In this document: in pieces, positions 49,518 through 60,400 of the stretch
Layout: every line of letters begins with the position of its first letter
Numbering within the stretch: the stretch's first letter is position 1
DNA from: Agapetus fuscipes
Taxonomy: Eukaryota; Arthropoda; Insecta; Trichoptera; Glossosomatidae
Length of the DNA stretch: 64,000 bases
Reading direction: 5' to 3'
Assembly (NCBI GenBank): GCA_951799405.1
Contig: OX637353.1
Location: 15,252,001-15,316,000, forward strand
Notes under the pieces: generated by a model
What the model saw: the letters and a program-made list of their open reading frames with translations, nothing else
What the model was told of the DNA's origin: nothing
The model's database searches: none
Made by a program: the position numbers and the translations under genes

Positions 49518-51699
49518 CTATATATTAATTCTAACATTAATTTTAAATTATTAGATGTAGGTAGATGTAATAATATTATTAGAGTGTATGATTGGTCTCA
49601 AATGTATAAAATGACCGATAGTAACCTAATTTTAAAATATTTTTACACTGTGATTTATAAAATTTTTGATTTGTGTGCTCCTAAAAAAAGGAGACCATGT
49701 ACAGGTAGGACTTATCCAATATGGTTTTCTCAAAGAATAATTGCAGACTTGAGATCTAAGAGACATCTGCATAATGTCTACCTGAAGAATAAAACCAAGA
49801 GTAACTATATTAAATTTAAAGAGAAACGCACTCAACTCAAGTCTGACATTGCTCGTGCTCATAAGTCCTATCTAGAGAATATTCAGTCTGGAGTCGGAAA
49901 TGGCTCAAGGGAATTTTGGAGGTATGTCTCCTCACTGAAAAAAGACAGCACTGTGAAGTACACATTGGCAGATGGGGATGAGATCACGACTGATCCTCAA
50001 TTAGTCTGCGAAAGATTCTCAGACTATTTTCAATCTGTCTACAGTTCCCTGGTCCCTGAGTTAGATGTGGAAGTAATCCTTAATAACTCGCCTCTCTGTA
50101 ATACCAACAGTATTGGAATTGAGCATTTTACGTTGGAAGAGGTACAAACCTGTCTGCTCAACATTAACCCAAACAAAGCAGCGGGCCCTGATAACATTCC
50201 ACCAGGCGTAATAGCAGCCTTATCCAATACTGTAGCTGAACCATTAAGGTTTATTTTAAATCTGTGTGTTGAACAATGTGAATTTCCTCAATTTTGGAAG
50301 TTAACAAGAGTCATTCCCATACACAAAGCAGATACAAAAACAGATGTCCGAAACTATAGACCTATCTCTATCTTATCGACATTTGCGAAGATCTTTGAAA
50401 GTTTAATTCATAAAAACTTACTGATTAACATTAAATCACGTATTACCATTCATCAACATGGCTTCCTACCAAAGAGGTCTACAATTTCCAATCTTCTCAC
50501 ATTAAGTGCAGAAATAGCCGAAAATCTGGATTCTCAGCACCAGACTGATGTGGTATATACGGACTTTTCTAAAGCATTCGACAGGGTAGACCATGACGTC
50601 CTACTCAAGAAAATGCACGTATTTGGATTAAGTAAATCTCTTCTCTTACTTTTCGCATCATATTTAAGAAATAGACAACAATATGTTGATATTAATGGCT
50701 ATACATCATTGACAGTTCAACCACTTTCCGGAGTCCCGCAAGGATCCAATTTGGGCCCACTGGCTTTCCTCATATTTGTCAATGACGTTGTTGGCATCAT
50801 AAAACATAGTTCGTGTCTATTATACGCAGATGACTTGAAGGTCTATACAAAGATTATAGACACTCAATGCTGCGTAAAATTACAGGAGGACTTGAACGCA
50901 TTAGCAGTTTGGGCTGAGCAAAACAAACTCTTCTTAAATTTTAAGAAATGCGTTATCATGTCCTTCACTAAATCTCATAATCCCACTTTTCATGAGTATA
51001 GTATAGGTGGGCAAATACTAACTCGTGTGACCTCATTTAGGGATCTGGGAGTTGTCTTTGATCCCGGACTGAATTTCTCAGACCATATGACGCAGTTGAC
51101 GACCGAATGCTATCGGCTTCTGGGCTTTGTTATTAGACTCTGTAAACAGTTTACAGAGCCCAGGGCGATGGCGGATGTCTTCAGCTGCGTCGTTCGATCT
51201 AAATTAGAGTACGCTGTTGAGGTGTGGACACCTCATCAGCGGAAGTACATTAATATGTTAGAACAGCTCCAGAAGAAGTTCCTGAGGTACCTCCTCATGA
51301 GAACGCAGGGAAACTACCCTCAGTTCATGCACCATGAGGACCTGCTTCGGGAAACTGGCTTCAGGAGCTTAGAAACTAGGCGCAACGGGACCCTGATGGT
51401 GCTCACTTATAAAGTCATCAATGGTTTAATAGACAGTCCCACCCTGTTGGAGGGTTTCAGGTTGTTTGTACCAAATTACTATAATCGGGGGCGAGGTCAT
51501 GATCTTTTTCATGTACCAATGAGCCGCACCGATGTCTTGGCACAGCATCCTTTAACTCGGAGTGTCAAACTCATTAATGAGGCAAAAATAGATATATTTC
51601 AATATAATGTAGACACCTTCAAAAGTATGGTAAAAGAGTTCCTCCCAGCGTGTTGATGGCTGTGAGGGTGCACTGTAATTAGGGCAACCTGTTGTGCAC

Positions 51700-51753
<54 letters not shown>
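49518..51753 (+). mobile_element. jockey/CR1-like LINE with poly(A)
   Basis: 5'-truncated non-LTR retrotransposon with long open RT frame, a 40-bp 3' untranslated region and a run of about 53 A (51701-51753). The left end is estimated from where the coding frame begins to make sense (after a stop near 49515). Confidence 0.85.
49584..51656 (+). CDS. Non-LTR retrotransposon reverse transcriptase (partial ORF2)
   Basis: Open for 690 codons; sense continues upstream to about 49518 (NINFKLLDVGRCNN), so the GTG at 49584 is not the real start. Order: end of the endonuclease-RT linker (YPIWFSQRIIADLRSKRH), NKAAGPDNIPPGV (about 197-209), NYRPISILSTFAKIFE (257-271), YTDFSKAFDRVDH (325-337), SGVPQGSNLGPLAF (382-395), catalytic YADD (414-417), DLGVVFDPGLNF, then YAVEVWTPHQRKYI and a C-terminal domain. 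RT catalytic residues are all in place and no stop interrupts. The apurinic-type endonuclease is missing, so the copy could make RT but not nick DNA. Function: target-primed reverse transcription of its own or SINE RNA. Confidence 0.9.
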   Translation: MYDWSQMYKMTDSNLILKYFYTVIYKIFDLCAPKKRRPCTGRTYPIWFSQRIIADLRSKRHLHNVYLKNKTKSNYIKFKEKRTQLKSDIARAHKSYLENIQSGVGNGSREFWRYVSSLKKDSTVKYTLADGDEITTDPQLVCERFSDYFQSVYSSLVPELDVEVILNNSPLCNTNSIGIEHFTLEEVQTCLLNINPNKAAGPDNIPPGVIAALSNTVAEPLRFILNLCVEQCEFPQFWKLTRVIPIHKADTKTDVRNYRPISILSTFAKIFESLIHKNLLINIKSRITIHQHGFLPKRSTISNLLTLSAEIAENLDSQHQTDVVYTDFSKAFDRVDHDVLLKKMHVFGLSKSLLLLFASYLRNRQQYVDINGYTSLTVQPLSGVPQGSNLGPLAFLIFVNDVVGIIKHSSCLLYADDLKVYTKIIDTQCCVKLQEDLNALAVWAEQNKLFLNFKKCVIMSFTKSHNPTFHEYSIGGQILTRVTSFRDLGVVFDPGLNFSDHMTQLTTECYRLLGFVIRLCKQFTEPRAMADVFSCVVRSKLEYAVEVWTPHQRKYINMLEQLQKKFLRYLLMRTQGNYPQFMHHEDLLRETGFRSLETRRNGTLMVLTYKVINGLIDSPTLLEGFRLFVPNYYNRGRGHDLFHVPMSRTDVLAQHPLTRSVKLINEAKIDIFQYNVDTFKSMVKEFLPAC

Positions 51754-51755
<2 letters not shown>

Positions 51756-51756
<1 letters not shown>

Positions 51757-52003
51757 CGCACGTTTAATAATAAAGAGAAATAACTCGAAAATTGGGAAAA
51801 TCGAGATTTTGTAATAAAACGCAAGAACAATGCGAGAAGAATGCGTAGAATGCGACAGCCGTTCAATTTGGACGAATATGACCGAGATAAAACATCGGTT
51901 GCCTTTCCATCCCATACAAGTTGTACTGGGTGTCTGAACTTCAAACGCGTTTTCCCAACATTCATGTTTTTTGAGTTATTGCTCTTTATTATTAAACGTG
52001 CAA
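51756..52003 (+). mobile_element. MITE M1, inserted at the LINE poly(A)
   Basis: TCGCACGTTTAATAATAAAG to the complement ending AAACGTGCAA, flanked by TA at 51754-51755 and 52004-52005. TA duplication supports mariner-type mobilisation. It landed directly after the poly(A), so it is younger than the LINE. Confidence 0.85.
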
Positions 52004-52005
52004 TA

Positions 52006-52335
52006 TCCTACTTGAGTATATAATCAAGTAATCGAAAATAAATAATATGTATAAACATCAGGGGCGTGCATCTCATAGAGGCAAATGCGCCTAATAGATA
52101 GGCAATATTTGGTAAAAAAAAATCTTAATTTAAGTTCGATTGGAGACATCGTTAGCACTTCAGTCAATTTCAAATGAGGTATTTTAAGGGAATGGGAGAA
52201 ATTATTTATTGAAAAATGTATTTGCCTATACCCTATGCACGCGCCTGATAAACATCAAAACAAATACAAAATACAAAAATTTAAAAACCCTAGCCATAAA
52301 CGCCAACATTACAAATCAACCGCCATTTCTTTCTG
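52006..52335. other. No gene; LINE-A-like 3' scrap at end
   Basis: Mostly unremarkable; 52283-52330 carries the reverse of a LINE-A-type coding end (CGCCAACATTACAAATCAAC). Confidence 0.4.
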
Positions 52336-52480
52336 CCCTTACATACTTCTTTCATTTCATCCAGAGTCATAACCTTCTTCATACAAGCTCTCCTTTTATT
52401 AGTCACTGGATATTCCATTCATTCGCTATTTCTAAAAAAAAAAGGTCTATCCATACCTTTCTCGGTCATCCTCTACAAGT
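52336..52480 (-). pseudogene. LINE-A RT C-terminal scrap
   Basis: Reverse of the KKVMTLDEMKEV-type segment (CTTTCATTTCATCCAGAGTC) and of the RPRKxWxD segment (CCATACCTTTCTCGGTCATC). Same as 23.3 and 54 kb. Confidence 0.7.
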
Positions 52481-52960
52481 CAAGGAACTCTCTTAAATCC
52501 ATTTTCATAGGATTATTTCACATATATTTGTTATTTCATAAAATGATAAACTACATTTAAAAAAACGCATCTGCCTTTTTAAAAAAATAATATCTGGCAT
52601 AGTTTTTAAATTATAGCTCTGTAAAATTCGCGCATTTTCGATATCCGGTAAAACAGGATTTTTTTATTTAGGCGGATGTGACGTCGATGGATCTTCAGAT
52701 CTATGGAGTGTACCGTTAGGCCCTGGAAGAATGTCGGATCCATCTACGTCATTTTGACGTCACAGCGTGGCTAGCTGGCCGCGCTGCGTTTTGGCCGTAT
52801 TCAAATTCTCGGCATTTTATTTATGAAAATTATCAATGATATCTTTATTTTTACTACTTAAAAAATATATGGTTGTGATCCTTGAAATGTACTCTACACA
52901 ATTATTGTAGTATTTTAAACCGTTTCCCTCACCACTGCAATTACCCTATCCTAGATTCAG
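52481..52960. other. No gene; imperfect palindrome
   Basis: 52677-52765 contains TGACGTCGATGGATC and GGATCCATCTACGTC in opposite sense, a small fold-back of unknown origin. Confidence 0.4.
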
Positions 52961-53175
52961 CAGTGCCGGTTTCCATCGGTTTCCCGTTTGAAATGAGGCA
53001 GAAATGATAATAAAGTAGACTGCATGGTTTCAATGGGGAAAAAATACGTATTGTTTCTTTGGTTTTAAATGTGTTTTTTTTACTTTGTGCCTATATTTTT
53101 TAACTACTTTGTTACATCATTTTAAAAGTGAGGGAAGCCAATGGGAACCGGCTTGTATGGCACGCTTCGCCACTG
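52961..53175. mobile_element. hAT-type MITE M10
   Basis: Ends CAGTGCCGGTTTCCATCGGT and (complement) ATGGCACGCTTCGCCACTG; flanks CTAGATTCAG and CTAGATTG give a 7-8-bp duplication, as in hAT. Core GTAGACTGCATGGTTTCAAT is shared, inverted, with 54959-55188. Confidence 0.75.
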
Positions 53176-53514
53176 CTAGATTGCCATATTTGTCTATATA
53201 CGAATGTATATTATTTTTGTAGCGGATTTTTTCCGAGAAAGAATTCAGGGCTTTGGGATCAGCTGATCAAACAGAAAAATACTTGGCGAAAAAAATTCGG
53301 CATGAGCGAAAAAATAAAACATAAGGTTACGAAAAGCGAGAGAAGCCTGGGAAATAACAAATACTCGAGAATTAAGCCCGAAATAAGGCTTTGATTTTAT
53401 TAAATACAAGACAATACAGAAAAGCTAAGATAACAAAAAAAAACAGATTATTTTTTAAGCATTCTTTCTTGTTTTGAAATTGGGAAGGTATCGTTATGAT
53501 TTCACCGGGTTCTA
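53176..53514. other. No feature recognised
   Basis: An 88-codon frame starting inside M10 is not recognisable. Confidence 0.4.
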
Positions 53515-53779
53515 ATCTAATCTAATCTAATCTAAGTTGCAAAGATATGTATCATTTGAGATTCATATTAAATGCATTGACACAAGCAGACACGCATAAT
53601 TTCGCGCTCACACATGCCGCATGTGGACCTACAATATAAAAAAAAAAACAATCTCAAATGAACATAAGCCCTGCAACTCTTGCCGACCTTCCCTGAAAAA
53701 AGGGGTGACATTGGCAAAGTGAACCATTTTTTACAGTATATGGGTGGTCAGCCTCATACCAACCTATAAGTCAAGGAAT
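53515..53779 (-). mobile_element. R element copy, long tail
   Basis: (TCTAA)n of five units, complete body with an A run at 53639-53648, terminus CAACCTATAAGTCAAGGAAT. One of the best-preserved copies. Confidence 0.85.
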
Positions 53780-53917
53780 ACAAGCAATTTGTTACATTTG
53801 AGTATATAAAACAAATTAACACTAAATAATTAAACAGTAAAAATTAAAACCTACAAAACATATTCTATACAAAAATGAGAAATATTTTTTCAAAGCCTCA
53901 GCCTTAATTAAACGCCA

Positions 53918-54645
53918 GCATTACAGATCAACCGCCATTTTTTTCGGTCCTTGCATACTTCTTTCATTTCATCCAGAGTCATAACCTTTTTCATACAAGC
54001 ACCTTTTATTATGACTCTAGTTCAATCCATTAAAAATTGCGGTTCTTTACTTTGCACAATTTATTTCAGATACTGTTCGTACACAGAGTTGCTTTTGAAC
54101 TGTATAGCATACTAGTCTGGCTACAGAGCGTCTCGGTCTCTATTTATAGGTGAGAATAAAGATTATTCTTGAAACATTGGGGGCTGGCAAATGCGAGATT
54201 TGGCCAGAACATTCTACTTAGAATATTCGAGGAAACACTCTCACAATCTCGAACAAATATATATACAATTATTCAAGTGCCTAAATCTAGAGATTAGCCA
54301 GACTCACACAGACACACAATTACATAGTCACAACAGTATTTTTTACAGATTTCATGCTGGAATGAGGTCCGCGGGTGCATTAGCATGGACAATATTGTGT
54401 TTCTAGTGAAAATGCCTGCAAATATTTTGTTATGGGTGACATTGGCAAAGTGAACCATTTTTTACAGTATGGGTGGTCAGCCGCATACCAACCTATCAAT
54501 CAAGGAGTGGATGAACCCTGACTCTGGATATTCCATTCATTCGCTATTTAGGAAATTTGGTCCATCCATACCTTTCTCGGTCTTCCTCTACCACGAGATC
54601 CATCTATTCTTGCAACATAAACTTTCTTCGTCATGATTGATAGTG
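53918..54645 (-). pseudogene. LINE-A RT C-terminal fragment, interrupted
   Basis: The minus strand encodes (right to left) KVYVARIDGSRGRPRKGMDG, EWNIQSQ..., MKKVMTLDEMKEVCKDRKKW and RLICNAGV-stop in two pieces, 54520-54645 and 53918-54020. A 499-bp insertion at 54021-54519 is flanked by GACTCTAG and GACTCTGG. Confidence 0.75.
54021..54519. mobile_element. Insertion in LINE-A, unclassified
   Basis: Flanked by near-identical 8-mers GACTCTAG/GACTCTGG (54013-54020, 54520-54527). The right part (54425-54508) is a reverse R 5' end; the left part is unidentified. It may be a 5' region of a longer R-related element. Confidence 0.5.
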
Positions 54646-54958
54646 AAAATCATCCTGTATACAATGAGGTCGGAACATTTTTTAATTCGGAATTTATCAG
54701 ATATTTTCATACTTTCAACAGCACTAGTAACAAAGTCCGTTGCCATGGTGATTTCATGGTTTCTATGGTGATATGTAAATAGATTAAAGACGGAGTAGAG
54801 ACTCCTTACATTGAAAATAACACAAGCATTTCATATGTCGTGAGCGAGACAGCACTATTAACAATGTATGGTGTCAAAGACGTTGCATCGTGTTGATTGG
54901 TAGGTATTAAATCACATTCATAGCCCCTCCATTGAATTACATATCTATGTCTGTGGAC
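54646..54958. other. No feature recognised
   Basis: No gene or repeat identified. Confidence 0.35.
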
Positions 54959-55188
54959 CAGTGGCAAAGGTTGCCATACAACTCAATTCCCATCGGCTTC
55001 CCTTTTAAAATGAGGCAATAAAGTTGTTAAAAAGTAAAGGCACACAGTAAAAAAATACATTTAAAACCACAGAAACAATACGTATTTTTTCCCCATTGAA
55101 ACCATGCAGTCTACTTTACTATCATTTTTGCCTCATTTTAAAAGCAAAACCGATGGGAATCGAGTTGTATGGCACCCTTCGCCAACAG
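54959..55188. mobile_element. hAT-type MITE M10, inverted copy
   Basis: About 60-bp TIRs: CAGTGGCAAAGGTTGCCATA and CCCATCGGCTTCCCTTTTAA on the left, complements on the right. Flanks CTGTGGAC and GTGTGGAC differ by one base. The interior lies in the opposite direction to the 52.96-kb copy. Confidence 0.75.
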
Positions 55189-55690
55189 TGTGGACGCAGT
55201 ATTTGTGACCGAAACGTCGTTGGCTGAAAAGTCATGTGGATGAACTGTCGAGCGACCGATTTTGTCCATGGACGAGCTGTTTATAGACGAGGTATCTTTG
55301 ACCGATTTATCGTGATATGCCGAAAGTATTTAAACATAATATTCGCTAGTGTCCAACCTAGTGTTAATTAAGCAAAGTTCAGACACTCACTAGGTGCTTC
55401 ACTTAAGTTTTAATATTACTTTTGATTAACGCTGTGCATGAGTTAAAACGAAGAGTTGTATTCCCAGATGGGATAGCTGAGTAATAGGTTGAAAAGCCCT
55501 TCTAATTAAGACAGAGTTATTCAAAACATTTAATCCATAGATGATCCAAGGGTAAACGCTTTTTTAATGCATAATTTACTTTAGCCGTCGGATGATACGT
55601 GGCTTTGATGTCTGTGAATAAAACAAAAAGGTATTAGCGAAGGTATATCTATATGTATTATCTAAATTGCAAGGATATATTTACTTTTTA
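55189..55690. other. No feature recognised
   Basis: No gene or repeat identified. Confidence 0.35.
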
Positions 55691-55913
55691 TAATCTTAAT
55701 CTATGTTGCAAAGCTATGTTACATTTAAGATTATATTAAATGTATTCCCACAAGAAGACACGTTTAAGTTCGCGCTTTAACATGCCGCGTGTAAGCCTAC
55801 AATATAAAACCTATCTCAAATGAACATTAGGCCTGCAACACTATTACCGACCTTCTCTGAAACGGGGGTGACATTGGCAAAGAGAACTTTTTTTTACAGT
55901 ATGGGTGGTCAGC
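55691..55913 (-). mobile_element. R element copy
   Basis: AATCTATGTTGCAAAGCTAT to GTATGGGTGGTCAGCT; its last 25 bp are replaced by the heptamer array. Confidence 0.75.
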
Positions 55914-56140
55914 TACGTACCTCGTACCTCGAACCTCGAACCTCGTACCTCGTACCCCGTACCTCGTACCCCGTACCTTGTACCCCGTACGTCGTACCCC
56001 GTACCTCGTACCCCGTACCTCGTACCCCGTACCTCGTACCCCGTACCTCGTACGTCGTACCCCGTAGCCCGTACCCCGTACCCCGTACCTCGTACCCCGT
56101 ACCTCGTACCCCGTACCTCGTACCCCGTACCTCGGACTTT
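55914..56140. repeat. Heptamer satellite (GTACCYC)n
   Basis: About 32 units of GTACCTC alternating with GTACCCC. Each unit carries the palindrome GTAC. Seven is not a multiple of three, so all three frames per strand read a 7-residue periodic peptide without stops, which explains the 76-109-codon false frames. It sits exactly between two R copies. Confidence 0.9.
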
Positions 56141-56149
56141 CAAGGTTAA

Positions 56150-56337
56150 TATTTAATGCACGCCCACAAGCAAGCTCGTGTTAGTTCACGCTTGCACATG
56201 CTGCATATTTGATTACAAAATAAACCAATCCTCACATGAACATAAACCTTGCAGCTCCTGCTGCCTCTCCCCAAAATGAGTTGGCATAGGCAAAAGTGAA
56301 CCAAGTTTGTACAACATGGGGGTCAGCCTCATACCAA
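56150..56337 (-). mobile_element. R element, tail missing
   Basis: Starts TTAATATTTAATGCACGCCC and ends GGGGGTCAGCCTCATACCAA; more diverged than the copy to its left. Confidence 0.7.
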
Positions 56338-56445
56338 ACGCAACGCAACTCTAGCAACTATGCTACACTTACAGTGTAACTACTTGCCTGCGTTATCTCC
56401 GAAGGGGTCGCATGAGGTGATTCGGGGCCTTTTTTTTTACCTGTC
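56338..56445 (-). mobile_element. SINE S1-D second-unit 3' end
   Basis: Reverse of the S1-D terminus (CAACTCTAGCAACTATGCTA, GCATGAGGTGATTCGGGGCC). Confidence 0.55.
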
Positions 56446-56625
56446 CTCAGTCCAGTCGTAACACTTCGGACTCGTTAATGGAAGGTTGTGGTTTCGAATT
56501 CCGGCGGAGCACAAAAAATATACCATTTATATTTTCAAATTTGCCGTCGCTGGGTTGAAAAATTCATAAACCTTTACCAAAGACCGGTCCTCAAAAGGTC
56601 CATCCAGCCTTACAACAACAGCCTT
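56446..56625 (+). mobile_element. SINE S1, 3' truncated
   Basis: Head TCAGTCCAGTCGTAACACTT, B-box region GGTTTCGAATTCC (mutated), body to CAGCCTTACAACAACAG. No 3' module, so its subtype is unknown. Confidence 0.7.
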
Positions 56626-56661
56626 ATACATAACATTATTATTACTATTTTTATCAGCTTG

Positions 56662-56955
56662 GGGGCCGTCCTTAAATTACGTCATCGATTTTTGGCGATT
56701 TTCGACCCCCCCCCCCCCCCTACAATCATCCTATAGTCATTATCTAATGACCCCTCCTCCCTCTTGCTGTAATAATGGATGAGCTTAATAATTAATAATG
56801 TTATATATCTTACATAATATTATGTATATTTTGTAGAAATTGGTATTTACAAGAACGACGTCACTTTTGGTACACGTACGTCATTTGCCATCATCCGCAG
56901 ACCAGACTCCCCCCCCCCCCCCTTAATTCGAATGACGTAATATATGGACGGCCCC
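56662..56955. mobile_element. MITE M3 with 3-bp duplication
   Basis: TIRs GGGGCCGTCCTTAAATTACG and (complement) TGACGTAATATATGGACGGC with CCC, flanked by TTG (56659-56661, 56956-56958). C-rich runs sit next to each TIR. 294 bp. GGGGCCGTCC ends with a 3-bp duplication fit Zator or Harbinger-like elements; I cannot decide. Confidence 0.8.
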
Positions 56956-57340
56956 TTGGTAAGCCAGAGTCGTAGAATAGCAAGAGAATAAGTTGGGTAC
57001 TACAAGAAGGGATGATTTCTCATCCCTTGAAGCCAGTGAGGGTGTATGGAATGAGGGTTTCACCATTTAGGATGGAGAAGGAATGGAGAAGGACGACTGA
57101 GATAAGAACCTGAAATAAATCACGTCCCAGGGTACAGTAAACGCCGCAAAGAGGGGGTGTTACATTAATCCAAAGGAATGAACTAAGGGATCATTTTTAC
57201 TTTATAGCAGTCCGAAGGAGCTATGAAGTATTGTATTCGTCGGGGAAAAAAATAGGTTTTTACGGAAATGAGTTGTCCTGCACCAGGACATGCAAAAAAA
57301 CTTAATTTGTCGGCCCCGTCCGTCCGTCCGTATGTATGTT
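56956..57340. other. No gene; short (CCGT)n
   Basis: Contains a CCGTCCGTCCGTCCGTATG run at about 57315; nothing else. Confidence 0.4.
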
Positions 57341-57378
57341 TTTTTAAGAAATCCTGTGCGGGAGACTCCCTAGCAACT
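57341..57378 (-). mobile_element. SINE S1-A 3' terminus scrap
   Basis: T run then AAGAAATCCTGTGCGGGAGA and CTCCCTAG: only the final ~35 bp of S1-A. Confidence 0.65.
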
Positions 57379-57442
57379 TTCACCGTATCATTCATCACCT
57401 CAAATTTTTCATACACATGAAAATATGTTTTTTTTTTTTTTG

Positions 57443-60400
57443 TTAATCTAATTTGATTATGTCCTTGATGTGATATTTATTTATAACATTTGTGTCTATA
57501 TCTTTTAATACATAGACTATCTTGCTAATTTTCTTTTCTATTCTGGCTTTGACAAATTTTGGAGCCAACTTTGTACAGAAGTATTTCCCTGCATTTGATT
57601 GTATGAAATTTTTACGCCATACAATATCCCCTTGATCATAGACACGATTTGATCTACCTTTATTATAATAATTTGCATTTTTATTATATGCATTCCATAA
57701 ATTTTCTGTTACAATTTTGTATAATGTGTTTAATTCCTTCATTTTATCTTTATGCATATCTCTATATTTATCTAATTCTTCCTTTGATTCTATTTCATCA
57801 TTTACTATTTCACCATGAATTTCACCATTTAGTACAATCTCCCTACCTCTTGCTAATACATTAGGTGTGTATCCTGTTGCTAAATTGACTGTATTATTTA
57901 TTATGCTTTGTACTGAATCTAAGAAAGTATCCCATTTTCTTTGTTCATTTTCAACAAAAATAGCTAATGTGTATCCTATTGTTCTATTATATGTCTCTAC
58001 ATTATTGCACATGGGAGTATATAAAGTTGTATAAAATATTTTCTGTACTCCATATGAGTACATAAAATCTTTAAATGCATTAGACTTTAAATTCTTTCCA
58101 TTATCTGTTATTATCGTTTGCGGTACTCCTTCTGTTAAAAATATTTTATTTTCTATTAATTTTACTATTTCTTCTGTAGTAGCTCTTCTTAAAGGAAATA
58201 ACCAACAATATTTGGTAAAAACATCTATTATTGATAATATATGTATATAGCCCGTACTTGATTTTGGTAATGGTCCTATCAAATCAATACTCAGCATTTT
58301 TAACGGTCTATCCACTCTTTTTCTATTTTCCATTTTTCCTGCTGGAGGTAAATTATTCGGCTTATACATTTTACATTTTTGACATTTATTTATAAAACTT
58401 TTTATATCTGCATACATATTTTTCCAATAGTAACATCTTGATATGTATTTATAAGTTTTAAAAATACCTACATGTCCATTATCATGATGATTCTTTATTA
58501 TAGTTAATCTATTGTCTATAATAGGTATCTCTTTCCAATTATATTCCTCTGTGAAAGGATTATCATCATTTATTAGTTTAAATAATTTATTATCTACCAT
58601 TTTGAATTTTTTGTATTTGTGTGGTGTTTTTGTACATCCTTCTGCGATATTATTATACCAAGGATCTGCAATATTTGAATTTATTACTTCCATTTCTTTA
58701 GTACCAGGAATCCTAGATAATACATCTGGCACTGTATGTTCTTTCCCTTTTCTATGCTCAATCTCAAATTCATACTGTGAAAGTCTCATGGCCCATCTTG
58801 CTAATCTACCTGTTGGATTTGATATTTTATTCAAGAATTTTAATGCCATATGATCAGTTATTACCTTGAATTTCATCCCATCTAGATAAGATCGAAAATG
58901 TTCTATTGAATCTACAATGGCAAGAAGCTCACGTTCTGATGTCGAATAGTTTTGTTCTCTAACTGTCAAACTTCTTGAAAAATATGCTATTGGCTTTTCG
59001 GACCCATTGATATTTTGGTTTAATACTGAAGCTACTTGATTTTTACTGGCATCAGTGTGTAAAAAAAAATCTTTTGTGAAATCCGGACATATTAATACAG
59101 GGGCTGTGCTTAAGGCTAATTTTAAATTATTAAATGCATCCTCAGATTCTTTTGACCAATTAAAATTGTTCTGACCTTTTTTACCTCTCAATAATTTATT
59201 TAGTGGATATGATATCTCACTGCAGTTTCGTATAACTTTTCTATAAAATCCTACCAAACCTAAAAACATTCGTAGTTGTTTTACATTTTTCGGTGAAGGA
59301 TATTCCTCTATAATCTTGACTTTATTTGAATCTGGCCTTAATCCATTTTCATCAATAATGTATCCCAAATATTTTAAACTATCTTTGCAAAATTCACATT
59401 TTGAAAATTTTACCGTTAACCCTGCTTCTTGTAATATATTTTTAACTTGTTTTAATAAATTTAAATGTGAATTGAAATCTTCGTTAATAATAATTAAGTC
59501 ATCGATATAACAAAATATGTTAGTATCAAATTTAGGTCCAAATAACTTGTCTAATAAACGCTGTGTTTCAGAACTTGAATTTTTTAAACCGAACGGCATT
59601 TTTGTGAATTGAAACAACCCTCTATTTGGTACGACGAAGGCAGTTTTTTCTTTGGACGATTCTTCTAGTGGAATTTGCCAAAACGCCTTGCTTAAATCTA
59701 TTGAAGAGATATATTTGGCATTTCGTAAATTTGCTAAAACTTGATTTAAATTTGGAATGGGATAGTTATCTCGTTTTGTTACTTCATTGAGTCTTCTAGA
59801 GTCCAAACAAAATCTAGGCGTTCCATCCTTTTTAATTACAATCACAACAGGACTGGACCACGAAGATTTGGATTGTTCAACTATACCTTCTTTTAACATT
59901 TTATCTAACTCTGTGTTAACCTGTCTCTGTCTTGCTGGACTGAGTGGATAATACTTTTGTTTTATTGGAGGACCTTCTGTCTGAATTCTGTGTTCAATGA
60001 GGTTTGTGCATCCTAAGCCTATTTTTTCATAAGAGATGTCCTTGAAATCATTTTCTATTGTTTTTAATTGCTGTAATTGGTTATCTGTTAATTTAGTTCT
60101 ATTTGTAATTTTACCTAATTCACTAATATTTTTGCTATTTGAATATGTAATTTTACTTATTAAACTCGGTTCTAATTCAAATTTTATCCAAAAATCTATT
60201 CCAAAAATTAAGTCTTGTTGTAAACCTTGTAAAACATAAAAATCTACATGTTTTATTTGATTGTCACATTTTACCTCTAAATTTATTTTACCAAGTATTT
60301 TTATATTTTTACCATTTGCTAACGAGATATTATCATGGGTTTTTATAATTTTGTAATTTCTTTGTAAAAAATAATCAAATGTTTTTTCATTGATTGCAGA

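Noticed and set aside
16309..52003. Similar 60-80-codon frames (KFRHPVQLVWDEKG) in three M1 MITE copies
   Set aside because: The MITE copies are very similar in DNA, so the frame is conserved by descent. It covers TIR sequence and lacks any transposase motif.
55820..56156. Proline/arginine-rich periodic frames over the heptamer array
   Set aside because: All frames of both strands are open because the 7-bp unit has no stop in any phase; no start context or flanking coding sequence.
57183..57416. 77-codon minus frame downstream of the gypsy pol, considered as an env or extra ORF
   Set aside because: It overlaps the S1-A terminus and a (CCGT)n run; the peptide RESPAQDFLKK is the translation of the SINE end and recurs at 32.2 kb.
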